Shown here: piece by piece, positions 22,601-33,798 of the stretch | How positions within the stretch are numbered: position 1 is the first letter of the stretch | How the letters are laid out: each line of letters opens with the position of its first letter | Assembly (NCBI GenBank): GCA_029448655.1 | Contig: JACCLO010000008.1 | Span: forward strand, 1,488,001-1,552,000 | Direction of reading: 5' to 3' | Length of the DNA: 64,000 nt | Source: Wolfiporia cocos | Lineage: Eukaryota > Basidiomycota > Agaricomycetes > Polyporales > Phaeolaceae | The notes under the pieces: generated by a model | Told to the model about the DNA's origin: nothing | What the model saw: only the letters and a program-made list of their open reading frames with translations | Database searches by the model: none | Position numbers and translations under genes: made by a program

Positions 22601-25477
22601 AAAGATGGACCACATGCGCAACAAGATTCGAGAAATGTAGCAGACTTCGTTGCATCTTGGGCTAGAACACCACTGCGCCAAACTCGAATGCACGGGTCGT
22701 TCTCCTGATCTGAGGTATCCCATAAATCCCGCGGCGACATTGTGGAAGCGAGTTTCGACATTATGATCTGAGGGGTGTCTGGGAGAAGCTGAGTAGCGCC
22801 AACATGAAGTCATGGCATCAGCACTGTGAACGGACCGGGCAGGTTGCGGTCAGTGAAATTTAGTATGATAGAAGGTCAGAAGTTCACATACTCAGTACAT
22901 TACACCGGATCTTCGTTCCATCAGTTCTACGGCACGAACGCTTAATTTAAAGTGCCTGCATTGCTAAAGAACATGACTTCGTTCCATTACGATGAGAGGT
23001 TCCCTGCACCGCACGGAGCCGCCGGCAGATCATGGCCTACGAGTAGCCTTAATGTAGCGCGGAGCCGTGCTCTACAAAGTTTGGCCATATCAGCCATACG
23101 TTCTGTCGTAGACGCGGGAGCGGCACAGCATTCGACAGATTGCTTGTCAGCGACATTGCTGCGCTAGAAAACGAGCCACACAATCAGCGCGACTTGACGC
23201 GCTCACCACACGGCACCGCTCGTATCCCTGTCCGATGTGCGATGCGGGCGGGCGTCTACAATCGCGGTAAGGCTGCACTTGCTGGGGGTCAAGAGATACG
23301 GCGCAGCGTACTGCTAGACACTGTAATTGCGGGCAGTACAGGCAGTGCAGAATCTGTCATCGAGATGAGGGATCATTCAACGACTAGATAGGAGCTACAT
23401 GTCCGCGTCTGATCTGTTTTGCCGTCCGGTCATAGTCCGCAAGAATAGGTTCGGTGCCGTAGGCTGCGCATTGGGAATAACGTAACATCTCAGCATCCGG
23501 AGGACTGGCTCAGGAGTGCCGGCCTACAGCTTGACAGAACAGTCACCCTGAGGACTATCCTGTGAGACCGTCGCGGTGGAGCCAGCGTTGACGCAGCGCC
23601 ACAGGGCGCGTGTGCGCGCGTATCTTAGGGCGCTGTGAGATGTAAAGCACATGTTCGTGGACAAGGCGTCTATGATTGCGCCGCACAATCTGACCGTGTA
23701 AGCTCTGGTAAGGGAGGCAGGAACACGAAAGGAGAACGTCTGGGTTCCTGAGAGTGCAGAGTGTGTGGTGACCAGGATTGAACCGTTACGAAAGAATCTT
23801 TGATGTCGGCGTTCGAAGTCTGGACTAGAAGGCAGAACCGGGGCGTACAATCAGCGAGCGATCGGTGTCGCCGGAAGCGTCAGATATCCGCGCAGAGAGG
23901 GTCCTTGAAGCAACAGCCCGCCTAGCTTCAATGAAACGGGATGAAAAAACTGAGCGTGGCGGGAAGAAGTTCACATGCGCTTCAGAGACAACCCCATCGC
24001 ACGCCGAATCTACCTATGACAATCACGGAAGCTGTGTATTTCATTCAAGCGCATATACTCACCAGCAGGAGATCCTTTTGTGCGTGCGCACTGCGACACG
24101 CTCAAACAAGCCCTCGTTCTTGGTGAGACATGTGGACCGGTATTGTGATACGGCGGATTAAGAAAGGCGTCGTCGCTCCCCTTCCCCCCTGATCGGAGAG
24201 ACATCGGACAGAATGTGCCAAGGTTCATCGTGTTACAGATAGCCTGCGTCTTAGACAATGAGAAATTCGCGGGACAAGCAAAGCTTTCGGGGGACCCACA
24301 TTTCATTGCACTGCATGACATTTCGCCGATAGAAACCGGACCCCTCTCATGTTGTTCATCACTTGATATCGTCGCACCGAAACATACAGAGAGCTGCTTA
24401 GCCTGGAGTAGTAATAGTGAGGCGCCGCCGCTCGAAGTCGCAGTGATTGAAGCAGATGTATCCTCCGAGTATGGTGATGAAGCGAGTTGAATGCGCGAGT
24501 ATGTCGATGAACTCAGCAGAGGGAATCATTGAGTAACACCGTATTATGCAAACTTGTCGCCGAGCTTATACCTTGATAACAGAAGCTCCTCCGGTGTACC
24601 GGAAGTATGAATTTGGATAAGTACGAAGCACGGGTAGCTATAGAATGCTCATACCCCGAGGTATTCCAAACGACAGCAATAAGTTGGGTTGTCGTCGGTC
24701 ACGTTAGCGTGTGCGCCGGAGGCATTGCCGGTCGACGAGCTAGCAAAGTCATATTCCGCCAGCAGCGGAATGTTGCGCGTCTCGGTTCAGATGTAATGTG
24801 TAGGTCACTTGAATTAAAGTGCAATCGGGTCGACTCACCGTCCGCCAAGAGACAGCTCCTCATCGAGGATCGCATGAAGTTCATGGTGAGCAGAAATCAT
24901 AGGACCGGGACGACAGAGCGAGACCGAAACATGAGTGCTCATTGTACTTGACAATATAATGCGTAGTTTCGGCAGCGCAGTAAACCTCAGCATGAGCATC
25001 TTTACTCCATACCAGTCGAGATGTATAGTAGCGTTGGCCAGCGCTGAAAATAGCAGAGCTTCAGGTAGTCCAGAACACTCAGAAAGCGCAATACCAGGAA
25101 TATATGGTATTATTAAAAGCTTGAAGCGTATTCTGGGCCGTTTTCAAATGGCTGTCGAAGATGTACGCTCCGGCACATGAATGTGGCAGAGAAAGAGATG
25201 CGGTGCGAGGGTACGGGCGTCTGACTATTGGCGCTTAGCTAATTACCAGCTATGGCGGATTACCGGCGAGTAACTTCAACTCTTTCAGCTCCTTGACTTG
25301 AACGTCTTCCTGACTGCCGATCAAACAGTCCTTTCCATCCCCCCACCATCTACCCATTTGATCTAAAGCAACTGTGCAAACCCCGCCACTTGGGACGCTG
25401 CAGGCGAGAGCAGCAGCCTACGGCCTACTGAGCAAGCGCAGTCCGCGCATACAGCTTTCCTACTAGATCCTAGCAAG
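19687..25477. other. 5.8-kb gene-poor region
   Basis: No conserved gene, tRNA or intact transposon is recognised. Many open frames of 60-140 codons occur on both strands, but they overlap one another and lack family motifs or supporting introns. Short protein-like snippets appear, for example a 20-codon frame beginning MFRFGRLAKAKEEIVAR at about 22,530. Base composition is mixed and no clear terminal repeats were found. It may be old decayed transposon sequence; this is inference. The last 300 bases (25,180-25,477) are the likely promoter of the MFS gene and include a pyrimidine-rich part. Confidence 0.4.
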
Positions 25478-28400
25478 ATGGCTCCCCGACGGACTTTTGG
25501 GACAGAGGAGACCGCTACAGATGCGAGGGAGCACTCCCCTACTCAGCGCCGGGTATCTGCACGCGTCTCCTTCTCTACGCTCGCGCGTCGGCCAACTAGT
25601 TTCTTCGGTCGGCGTGTGAGCGGCATGAGCGAGGGTGCCGTATCTGACGCGACAGAGAGGCCTGCGATCCCCAGTGCTTTACAGCCTGCAGAGGCATACG
25701 CTACGCCCTTGCCAATCATACCGATGATTGTGTTGTCTATAGTAAGTAGATCGTCGTGATCGCGACGCGTCCGATTGACCACATGTGTAGACTATGTTGG
25801 GAGAGTTCTTGTCAGCGAACGTATCAGCGCCGTTCATTCTCTTTATGGTTCAGGGTCTGTCTGCTCATATATTGTTGTTACATTTCCTGACTTCCTGCAG
25901 GATTCAACCAATTCCCGGACGAAGCCACTGCTGGGTATTGGACAGGCATTCTAGGTGATTACCTCGTGGCACTTGCTTTGAACACATCTTGACATCAATT
26001 AGTTTCAACATTCTTCCTGACGCAATTTCTGACCTCACTGCTCTGGGTATGTGTCGAGTCTTGATTTTGATGGGTTGCGTCTAATGCATGCGTAGGCCAC
26101 TGTCGCTGCAAAGCACGGTGCACGGATCGTGCTTTTCATCTCGCTTCTTGGAAGTGCTCTGACGTGCTGTGCATTCGGCACGTCGACCTCATTTCAGCAG
26201 GCTGCAGCGATTCGCCTATTGCAGGGCATTTTTGCTGGAGCAATTGGTGTCGCGCGGGGATGCGTTACATTGATCACAGACCAAAGTAACGAAGGACGGG
26301 CATATGCAATTCTGGGGTCAGTCTGTGGCTCGCGATTATGGTAAACTGATTCTAATGGCGCCATAGCTTCTGTTGGGGTTTTGGTGGTGTGGCTGGTGCC
26401 ATTGTTGGCGGGACATGTGAGCGGCAGCCCGATCGTTGCCAGTGCTGTGCGGTCACTCATATTCTGTGCAGTCGAGTCACCTGCAAATAAGTGGCCTTCC
26501 ATGTTCAGCGACATTCCGATTTTCGTCCAGCACCCCTATTTACTCCCGTGCGCCGTTGCCTCCTCGATCACGTTTACGGGTAGGTGCATTGTCTACTCGC
26601 TTCCCACTACGCTGACATGTCCCTTAGGATCTATACTTTGTCTGTTCATTGGCCCAGATGGTGGGCCCCGTGAAGGCGCAATTCGCCTCCCTCTCGAGAA
26701 ATCAAGTGACGTCATCTCTGCCATCCCGGAAGAAGAGACTATGCCCACGACTCCAGTTTTCGAGGAGCCGACACGCCACAGCCTGTTCGGCACCATCAAA
26801 GCTAGGGTGCCTGCCCGACTCTCAGGGTACTTTGCCTCACGCGTGCCCGAGGTGCCGAGTACGCCAAGGCAGCAGGAGCAGCCCGTTCTGCTCGCATCGA
26901 CGCCCTCGCGATCGAGCCTTACTAACTCGAGCGAAGGAGACGCAGCTCCGAAGCAGCGCACGCTTTCACAAACAAGCCGTGCAAATGGTTCCGCGTACGG
27001 GTACGGCACGTACCGCAGCCGCCTCGCGAGCCGTACCAGCATGGCGCTATCGCTACGGCGGCGGCGTGAGAGCACTATGACCGCAAACGGAGACGGCATG
27101 GGCACGGCGACAGGCAGCGATCTCAACTTCGCGCAGCGGCTTCTGATGGCCAATGAGAACGCGGTGACTAACATTGCGGACCTATGGGTTGCGGCTGCTA
27201 TGAATGTCGACAACGAAGACCCGTTCGAGGACGAAGACGAGTTTGACGAGGAGGATGCAAATGATGAGGCGTTCGCAGATGGTGCACCGACTGACGAGGA
27301 TCTCCTAAGCGACCAAGCATCGGCGGCGGCACCGACGCCAAGCCTGCAGAACAACCGTTTCTCGCGCCGAGAGTCATACGCGTCCACCATCCGCTCATCC
27401 GCCAAGCGTCCGTCCTTCTCACATGCTGGATCCATGTCCACGTCTTCCCGCCCGACGCCACTCGGCTCCCCGCGGCACCCCCGTCTCTCGTTCTCGCGCC
27501 GGCGCTCCTCCCAGATCTCTTCCGCGTACGGCGGTGACGAGGAGGCGGGACACCGCCGCATGTCAACTATTGTCCCACCGATCTTTGCGCACGTCGGTGT
27601 GCGTACACCACCGGCGGTGCTGGAGGCTCAGCAATTGCTCGCGCAGCTCGACGAACAGCGTCCGAGGGACTCGCTTGCGCCCATCATGGAAGGACGCGGA
27701 GGTGTCGGTCTTGGTGTTGACCATGGATCGGTGGTGGAGAGGATTGAGGAAGAAGAGATCAAGGAGCCGTCGCTGATGTCGCAGCTGCCTGTACTAATTA
27801 TCATTCAGTACGGCCTGTTGGCTCTCCATTCGACCACGCATGACCAGGTGTTCTACCTGTACCTCGTCTCGTCAGTGCCATATTTCCATTTCTACGGCGC
27901 GAGACTGACGCTGACCGATTACCGCTTCAGGAAATACCCTCTGGGAGGATTGAATCTCAATGCGGGTCATTTCTCTCAACTCAGTGAGTAACTGATTTTA
28001 GGAAATGATTCCAGCATTGACAAGGCGATAGTTGCGTTGATGTGCTTGGCGCAGATTGCCTACCAGTTCTATTTGTACCCGTAAGCATTCTCAATATCTG
28101 TAGCTGTATGTCCACTTACAATGATTATCTATAGGAACATTGGGTGAGTATACAGTCCTGCGCCAAATGATATCGTCTCTGATCAATCCGAATGTAGCCC
28201 TCCTCGTGGCCGTTTCTCTCATCTCGCTATGTTCCGTGTCGGATCGCTTCTCTTCATTCCAGCATACCTTTCTGTGATTCTGTACCGCGTACTAGCCAGC
28301 GCTGACACCGACGGAAACCCCATTCTAATGACTGGTACGTAAGCCTGACGAACCTGCACTGCTGCCTGTGAGCTAATCGTCCTTTGCAGCGCTCGCGTTA

Positions 28401-28842
28401 AGCACGTAAGCATTTATGATGGGAAGTCACCCAGCGTCGAATCCTAACGATTGTTTACGTGTATAGCGCTGTACGGTTCTGCGGCTCCACGTTTGCCTAC
28501 ACTGCAGTATCCGTACTGCTAAACTACAGTACGTCCTTCCAGCTCGTTCATGTATGGTCGTGACACTTATAAACTCTTTGACAGTGTCGCCTCCTCATCT
28601 CGTTGGTCTTGCCAATGGTATTGCTCAGAGCATAGTCAGCCTAGCACGTTTCTTTGGCCCCATCCTCGGTGGAACGGTATACACGTCTGTCCGTCTTGTT
28701 GCTTGCTTGATACTAACTTTGTGGCAATATGTAGCTGTGGTCCATGAGTGTGGAAGACGGACCGGCAGGGTATCCGCTCGGGTTCATTGCATGTGCAGGC
28801 GCGTGCGCGCTCGCGATTGCTCACAGCTTCCTCATCCGATGA
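25478..28842 (+). CDS. Major facilitator superfamily transporter with long central loop
   Basis: A multi-exon polytopic membrane transporter. ATG at 25478; the first exon encodes a Ser/Arg-rich cytosolic N-terminus. Membrane segments follow in separate exons: TMLGEFLSANVSAPFILFMVQGF, YWTGILVSTFFLTQFLTSLLWATVAAKHGAR (an MFS motif-A-like loop), IVLFISLLGSALTCCAFG, RLLQGIFAGAIGVARG and the CWGFGGVAGAIVGG helix. The segment after ESPANKWPSMFSDIPIF leads to PYLLPCAVASSITFTG and LCLFIGPDGGPREGAIRLP. The TM6-TM7 loop is unusually long, over 300 residues (about 26,690-27,770), Ser/Arg-rich with an acidic run EDEDEFDEEDANDE. TM7-TM12 lie in short exons to the stop at 28840-28842 (FIACAGACALAIAHSFLIR). 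Substrate unknown; the family resembles ZRT/TetA-like drug:H+ antiporter relatives seen in many basidiomycetes. The long loop probably carries regulatory phosphorylation sites (inference). Confidence 0.85.
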
Positions 28843-29418
28843 GCTTTCTGTTCTGCGGCATCCATTCAACGCGAGCTACAGATATCAGCAGCAGCAAGTA
28901 TGGCTATCTCGTGTATGACTATATGTGGACAATCACCTTCCGCTCATATCCTCGCCCCAGTCTCTGCGTTCGAACATCTCACTTGTTCCATGACTTGTTT
29001 GATCCCCGTGTGTATACCCATCTTTGTATGATCCAGCACCACCAGTAGATAAAAACGGATATGGACAATGAAACAGCTAGAGAGACCGCGAGTTCGCTAC
29101 AATCAATAACATGGCTGTACTGACGTTTCCAGTCTGCGAGCGATCTGATCATTCTGTGCCTCAGCCTATTGTACATGTTAGTGGGATCTCGATCTCCGAT
29201 TGCGATCGACTCAGCTTTGGACCCTGGGACGGCGCCGTTGTTCTGGAATCCACGTGTGCTCTGTCAGACAGACAACCATTTATATCCCGCAGGCAGCACT
29301 CTAGGTACATGTGCGGCAGCTAACGAGAGCCACAGTGGAAGTGAGAAGTAGCTAAGAAATGGAGTAGGGTGGTGGTGAGGGTCATACTTGTGTTAGGTAT
29401 CGTACGAAAAGTGGGACG
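28843..29418. other. Intergenic region, no gene seen
   Basis: Downstream flank of the MFS gene up to the stop codon of the interrupted minus-strand reading frame. No conserved feature was recognised. Confidence 0.4.
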
Positions 29419-30165
29419 TTACGTGGGTTTCCAGTTGGCAGAAAAAGGATTGGGTGGAACGTCGAGGCGACATATGTTGTCAAAAAGCCTAATGTTAAGT
29501 GTGCTAAGAAGCAAAACGTCGCGGGTGAAATCAATAGAGGTGTCAGCGAATTGGAAGGTAAAAGATCCATATTCAAGTTGGTTGGCGCCGTACTTGGCTT
29601 TCCACCAAACAGGGAAGCGAGTAATGGTGAGAGGGCGGTCATGGTCGCGCAGGTATGCAAGTATACCGTTGGCGTCGAGTGTTTCCCAAAGGCGCGCGAT
29701 GAGAACTTCGGGTGTGTAGAGTGGTGTGTTTGGGTAAGGACGAAGGTGGACATGGTTAACGCGGATGGTGTTGATCCGAGTAGTGTCGGAAGGGATCTTA
29801 TGAGCTGGTTTCAATGGAGGAGGTTCGTCAGTAATGACGACAGGAATGGAGTCGTCGCAAAGATCGGGTAGTGGATCAGGGATGTTTGGGAGAGGGAGGT
29901 GTGATTCGAAGATAGCGGTGCCTTGGGCATGCCAAGGAAGCCAGGGCTTTTCCTCAGAGGGTGATGTGGGTCGCGAATATCTCCCCGTACGTGGGAAGAA
30001 TTGTTTCGGTCGTGGTAAAATTGTGGTTGATTCCGGAGCGGTGGTGACCGGCGGTGGAGGTGGAGCAGCTTGAGGTGAGGGGACACGCGGAGGCGTCTTC
30101 ACCGGGGTGGGTGTCACAGGGGGAACAGGTGTGGTGGGACGAGGTGAAGTGACAGGTGAAGGTGG

Positions 30166-31102
30166 TGTCACAAGCCAATTTCAAAGCCTAGTAATACACC
30201 CTAGGTTGACACCCCATTCACGCCATAAGCATGCTACAGCACTCTATCCGAGCCCAGCTGGAATCCCACGGCAACGCTAGTAGAAGCCCTCCGTTATACA
30301 GGCCACTACGGGCACTAGCAGGCCACCAGCAGTCTAACCCTAAACTCAGTCCAAGTCCCGGCAGCAAGGACCATACGCTGCCTAGTCCCTAAACTCCGGA
30401 GTCACGAGCCGACCCCTAGAAGTCCAATAGGCTACTATAGCACGACGGTACGCCTTGTACAAAGGCTCAGGCTAAACCCGTCATCATACACTACGCTATA
30501 CGCCGACCAGGGGCACGGTCTACACTCGCACGTGACCCATAACATTAAACCTAACACCTCGCGTCCCCACCGCACGGACACTCGCCATTACTGGCATAGA
30601 CATTATACTATACCCCTTAGGCACCCTGACCTACAAGTACAGCAGGCAGGGATAATAACCCGAGGCTCTGCACGACTGAGAACCCTACCAGTCACAGAGC
30701 GCTGTACCCGATCGTGGCAGACCACGCCCGATCACGGACTTAGAATACCGCCATTACCGGCGCATCCATGATCGACGAGAACCACCGATCAAACCCGACC
30801 GATTGGCTACTCCTTAGATCCGCCCCTTATACGCTACGTCGCCATGGACATCACCCGCACCCCAGCGCTCCGATGCCATTACCGGCCCGTAGCTCATAGC
30901 TAGTTAGATACCAGTACGTAGAGGCCTCTGAGCCACCGTACACAAACATGTACAAATACATTAGGAGTATATATGCCAGACAGTCCTGAGCGTAAACCTC
31001 AGACTTGTCTTGGCCTTTGACGGCAAGTGGTCCCGGGACCTGGAAGGCGCCTTTGAGCGAGCCCCCTTCCCCCGGTTGAGTGCTAGTTTGTTGCTTGTGT
31101 CA
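30166..31102 (-). mobile_element. Solo LTR, copy 1 (937 bp, 5-bp TSD ggtgg)
   Basis: Begins tgtcacaagc and ends gcttgtgtca on the plus strand, with TG...CA termini and a short terminal inverted repeat. It is flanked on both sides by ggtgg (30161-30165 and 31103-31107), a 5-bp target-site duplication as left by LTR-retrotransposon integrase. It shares most of its length with copy 2. There is no internal coding region, so it is a solo LTR. A TATA-like gcatatatac is read on the minus strand (plus about 30,967-30,978), which suggests minus-strand transcription. The retrotransposon superfamily cannot be named from the LTR alone. Confidence 0.88.
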
Positions 31103-31501
31103 GGTGGCGCTGTCAGAGATGGTACGGTCGGAGGGACGGGCGTAGTGGGACGTGGTGTGGGTACCTTTGGCGGTGTAGCAGCCGTCGGGGTAGGGTTGCG
31201 AGGGGTCGGTGGTGCCGAAGCAGGTTGGGACGGTGGGTGTGGTGAGTGTTTACCAGATTGATCGACGGTGCGCCATTCCCAGGTGGTCTGTTCCTGTTGG
31301 ATGAGGGCCAGCCTGTCAAGGAGTTGCTTGTCATAAGGTGAAAGTGATCCGAGATCTGGATTCTTGGACAAAATGCGACTAGCAGTGGGTCCGGTAAGAC
31401 TGCGGTATATATCTTCAATGGGAGTGGGAGGGACCGTTTCCCAGTGGGAATCGTGGTCCACATCAGGTTGTGGAGAATGTGTCGTAGGTGTAACTGGTTG
31501 A

Positions 31502-32494
31502 TGTCACAAGCCAATTTCAAAGCCTAGTAGAACACCCTAGGTTGACACCCCATTCACGCCATAAGCACGCTACAGCACTCTATCCGAGCCCAGCTGGAAT
31601 CCTACGGCAACGCTAGTAGAAGCCCTCCGCTATACAGGACACTACGGGCACTAGCAGGCCACCAGCAGTCTAACCCTAAACCTCAGTCCAAGTCCCGGCA
31701 GCAAGAGCCATACGCTGCCTAGTCCCTAAACCCCGGAGTCACGAGCCGACCCCTAGAGCCCAACAGGCTACGATAGCACGATGGTACGCCTTATACAACC
31801 TCAGGCTAAACCGCCACCGTACACTACGCTATACGCCGACCAGGGGCACGGTCTACACTCGCACGTGACCCATAACATTAAACCTAACACCTCGCGTCCC
31901 CACCGCACGGACACTCGCCATTACTGGCATAGACACTATACTATACCCCTTACGCACCCTGACCTACGAGTACAACAGGCAGGGATAATAACCCGAGGCT
32001 CTGCACGACTGAGAACCCTACCAGTCACAGAGCGCTACACCCCGATCGCAGCCGATCACGCTCGATCAACCTACACTATACCCGGCCCATACCGGCCAAC
32101 CCCGATCGCGGCAGACCACGCCCGATCACGGACTTAGAACCCCGCCATTACCGGCGCGCCTACGATCGACGAGAACCACCGATCGAACCCGACAGATTGG
32201 CTACTCATTAGATCCGCCCCTTGTACGCTACGTCGCCATGGACATCCTCGCATACCAGCGCTCCGATGCCATTACCGGCCCGTAGCTCATAGCCAGTTAG
32301 ATACCAGTACGTAGAGGCCTCTGAGCCGCCGTACACAAACATGTACAAATAGTTTAGGAGTATATATGCCAGGCAGTCTTGAGCGTAAACCTCAGACTTG
32401 TCTTGGCCTTTGACGGCTAGTGTTCGCGGGACCAGGAAGGCACCTTTGAGTGAGCCCCCTTCCCCCGCACAGTGCTGGTTTGTTGCTTGTGTCA
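31502..32494 (-). mobile_element. Solo LTR, copy 2 (993 bp, 5-bp TSD gttga)
   Basis: Same family and orientation as copy 1, with identical termini (tgtcacaagc ... gcttgtgtca). Flanked by gttga at 31497-31501 and 32495-32499. The duplication differs from that of copy 1, so this is an independent insertion. It is about 56 bases longer because of an extra stretch around 32,045-32,105 bounded by repeats of ccgatcg; that stretch looks like a local tandem duplication. No coding capacity of its own beyond chance ORFs. Confidence 0.88.
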
Positions 32495-32874
32495 GTTGAG
32501 GTGTGGGAGGGATCGTTCCACAGCGTGAATCATGGTCTTCCTCAGCGTGAGGAGACAGCGGATTGGGTGTGATCGGTTGAGGTGTGGATGGGTTCATGGT
32601 AGTGAAAACCGGTTTCGGCGGTAGAGGGTGTCGCAGAGGTGGTGTCACATGAGGTTTGACGCGTGGGATGCATGAGGGTTTCGTGCGAGACATGGGTTGA
32701 GCAAAGAGTTTAGGTGAGAAAGATGGGGGTGCCATAGGCACCGTGCCAGAGGGACTTCAGTCAATTATCTTAATCTGCCAACTGCCCTTCGCTTAAGAAA
32801 TCGCAGTTGCGAGCTAGGTTTGCACGCAGATTAATCTGCTAGCTGCGGCAGATTAATCTACTGTGACAATAAAA

Positions 32875-32960
32875 TGGTACATCCCGGATTCGAACCAAGG
32901 ACCTTAGCACAGATCAGAATAAGAATATCACAGCATAATTAGCCAGCTGAGCTATAGTGG
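32875..32960 (-). other. tRNA-like sequence in left arm of foldback element
   Basis: On the minus strand the segment has a box A, tagctcagctgg (plus 32943-32954), that fits the pol III consensus, and a box B, ggttcgaatcc (plus 32886-32896), that fits perfectly. The ends do not form a convincing seven-base acceptor stem, so it is tRNA-derived rather than a working tRNA gene. It could serve as an internal pol III promoter. A SINE head is an alternative description. Confidence 0.7.
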
Positions 32961-33254
32961 TGACAGTTAACTCTTGACCAATCAAAATATATATAACGCA
33001 AATTTCACACACAATTTCCGCAAATCATCAAGGCAACTAACTGCTACAACAAGCATAAAGAAATCAATGATAGTGGTAGCTTGATTTACCATGCTTGACC
33101 TGGAGCAACTCACCATGGGAAAGCTGAATACACTGGAATCACAGGTCTTTAGAGGCAGATTCATTTGTATTGGTGTTATGGAAGATGTTAAACTGCGGAA
33201 ATGAAGTTTACAAAATACTCTATATATTGCTTAAAATGGGGCAGACACTAGTTT

Positions 33255-33340
33255 CACTGTAGCTCAGTTGGCTAATGTATGCTGCGATGCTCTTATTCTG
33301 ATCTGCACTAAGGTCCTTGGTTCAAATCCGGGATGTACCA
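33255..33340 (+). other. tRNA-like sequence in right arm of foldback element
   Basis: The inverted partner of the left-arm copy. Box A is tagctcagttgg (33260-33271) and box B ggttcaaatcc (33319-33329), each differing from the left-arm copy by a base. The 5' end does not pair with the gatgtacca 3' end, so aminoacyl-tRNA function is unlikely. The two copies point towards each other's outside ends; transcripts of either would run out through the element boundary. Confidence 0.7.
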
Positions 33341-33798
33341 TTTTATTGTCACAGTAGATTAATCTGCCACAGCTAGCAGATTAATCTGTGTGCAAACCTA
33401 GCTCGCAACTGCGATTTCTTAAGCGAAGGGCAGTTGGCAGATTAAGATAATTGACTGAAACTCTACCGTGCCATGAGGTTGGGGTGAGGCCAAAAGGCGG
33501 TCGAGGTGTTGGCAAAGACGATTTGCATCCTGACGGACACGAACGAGTGCAGATGGGTTGGCAGCAAGGAAGTCAGCTCCTGTGGTGATGGCGTCAACAA
33601 GGTAAGAAATGTGGGAGTGCCAGAGAGGCAACGAATGGGTGGAAGCGTGGCTCTTGTGAGATGGAAAATGCTCTGAGCTTGGTTAAACAAAAGAGTAAAG
33701 GCAAAAGTGGCTTCGGTGGTGTCTTGGGGACGCACAGAAAGGACAGAATTAGGAGAGAAGGTTGGACGGTGTTGGGGACGGTGCGATGAGGGTGGCAT

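Larger units (their letters stand above)
32748..33464. mobile_element. 717-bp foldback element with tRNA-like arms (8-bp TSD)
   Basis: Both flanks carry accgtgcc (32740-32747 and 33465-33472), an 8-bp target-site duplication of the size made by hAT-type transposases. The two arms, about 190-210 bases each, are inverted repeats: cagtcaattatcttaatctg near the left end faces cagattaagataattgactg at the right end, and the similarity continues inwards through gcgagctaggtttgcac, cagattaatctg and the tRNA-like sequence. The outermost bases are agag at the left and ctct at the right. The centre (about 32,960-33,250) is AT-rich and has no useful ORF. Non-autonomous; the mobilising enzyme is not in this window. 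Confidence 0.8.
29419..33798 (-). pseudogene. Proline-rich protein gene broken by three transposon insertions
   Basis: Read on the minus strand, four coding pieces belong together: 33798-33465, 32739-32495, 31496-31103 and 30160-29419. Each junction is occupied by a mobile element with a target-site duplication. Removing each element with one copy of its duplication keeps the frame: HGTV joins PMAPPSF, PPTPQ joins PVTPTTH, and SLTAP joins PSPVTSP. The ancestral frame was about 570 codons. The N-terminal part has a plausible folded region (LVDAITTGADFLAANP, RVRQDANRLCQHLDRLL). The middle is Pro/Thr/Ser-rich with repeated PRPTTPVPP and VPPTP. The C-terminal part looks folded (LYTPEVLIARLWETLDANG, RFPVWWKAKYG) and ends NWKPT at 29419. 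One further single-base frame change is needed near 33,520-33,690, so it was probably already decaying or has a missed intron. No family recognised; it could be a retroelement gag-like or a multicopy host gene. Confidence 0.75.

Noticed and set aside
30166..32494. A single LTR retrotransposon with two LTRs and a short internal region
   Set aside because: Each LTR has its own distinct 5-bp duplication and the DNA between them reads in frame with both flanks of the host gene.
32875..33340. Two functional tRNA genes
   Set aside because: Box A and box B are good, but the acceptor-stem halves do not pair and both copies lie within the arms of a foldback element.
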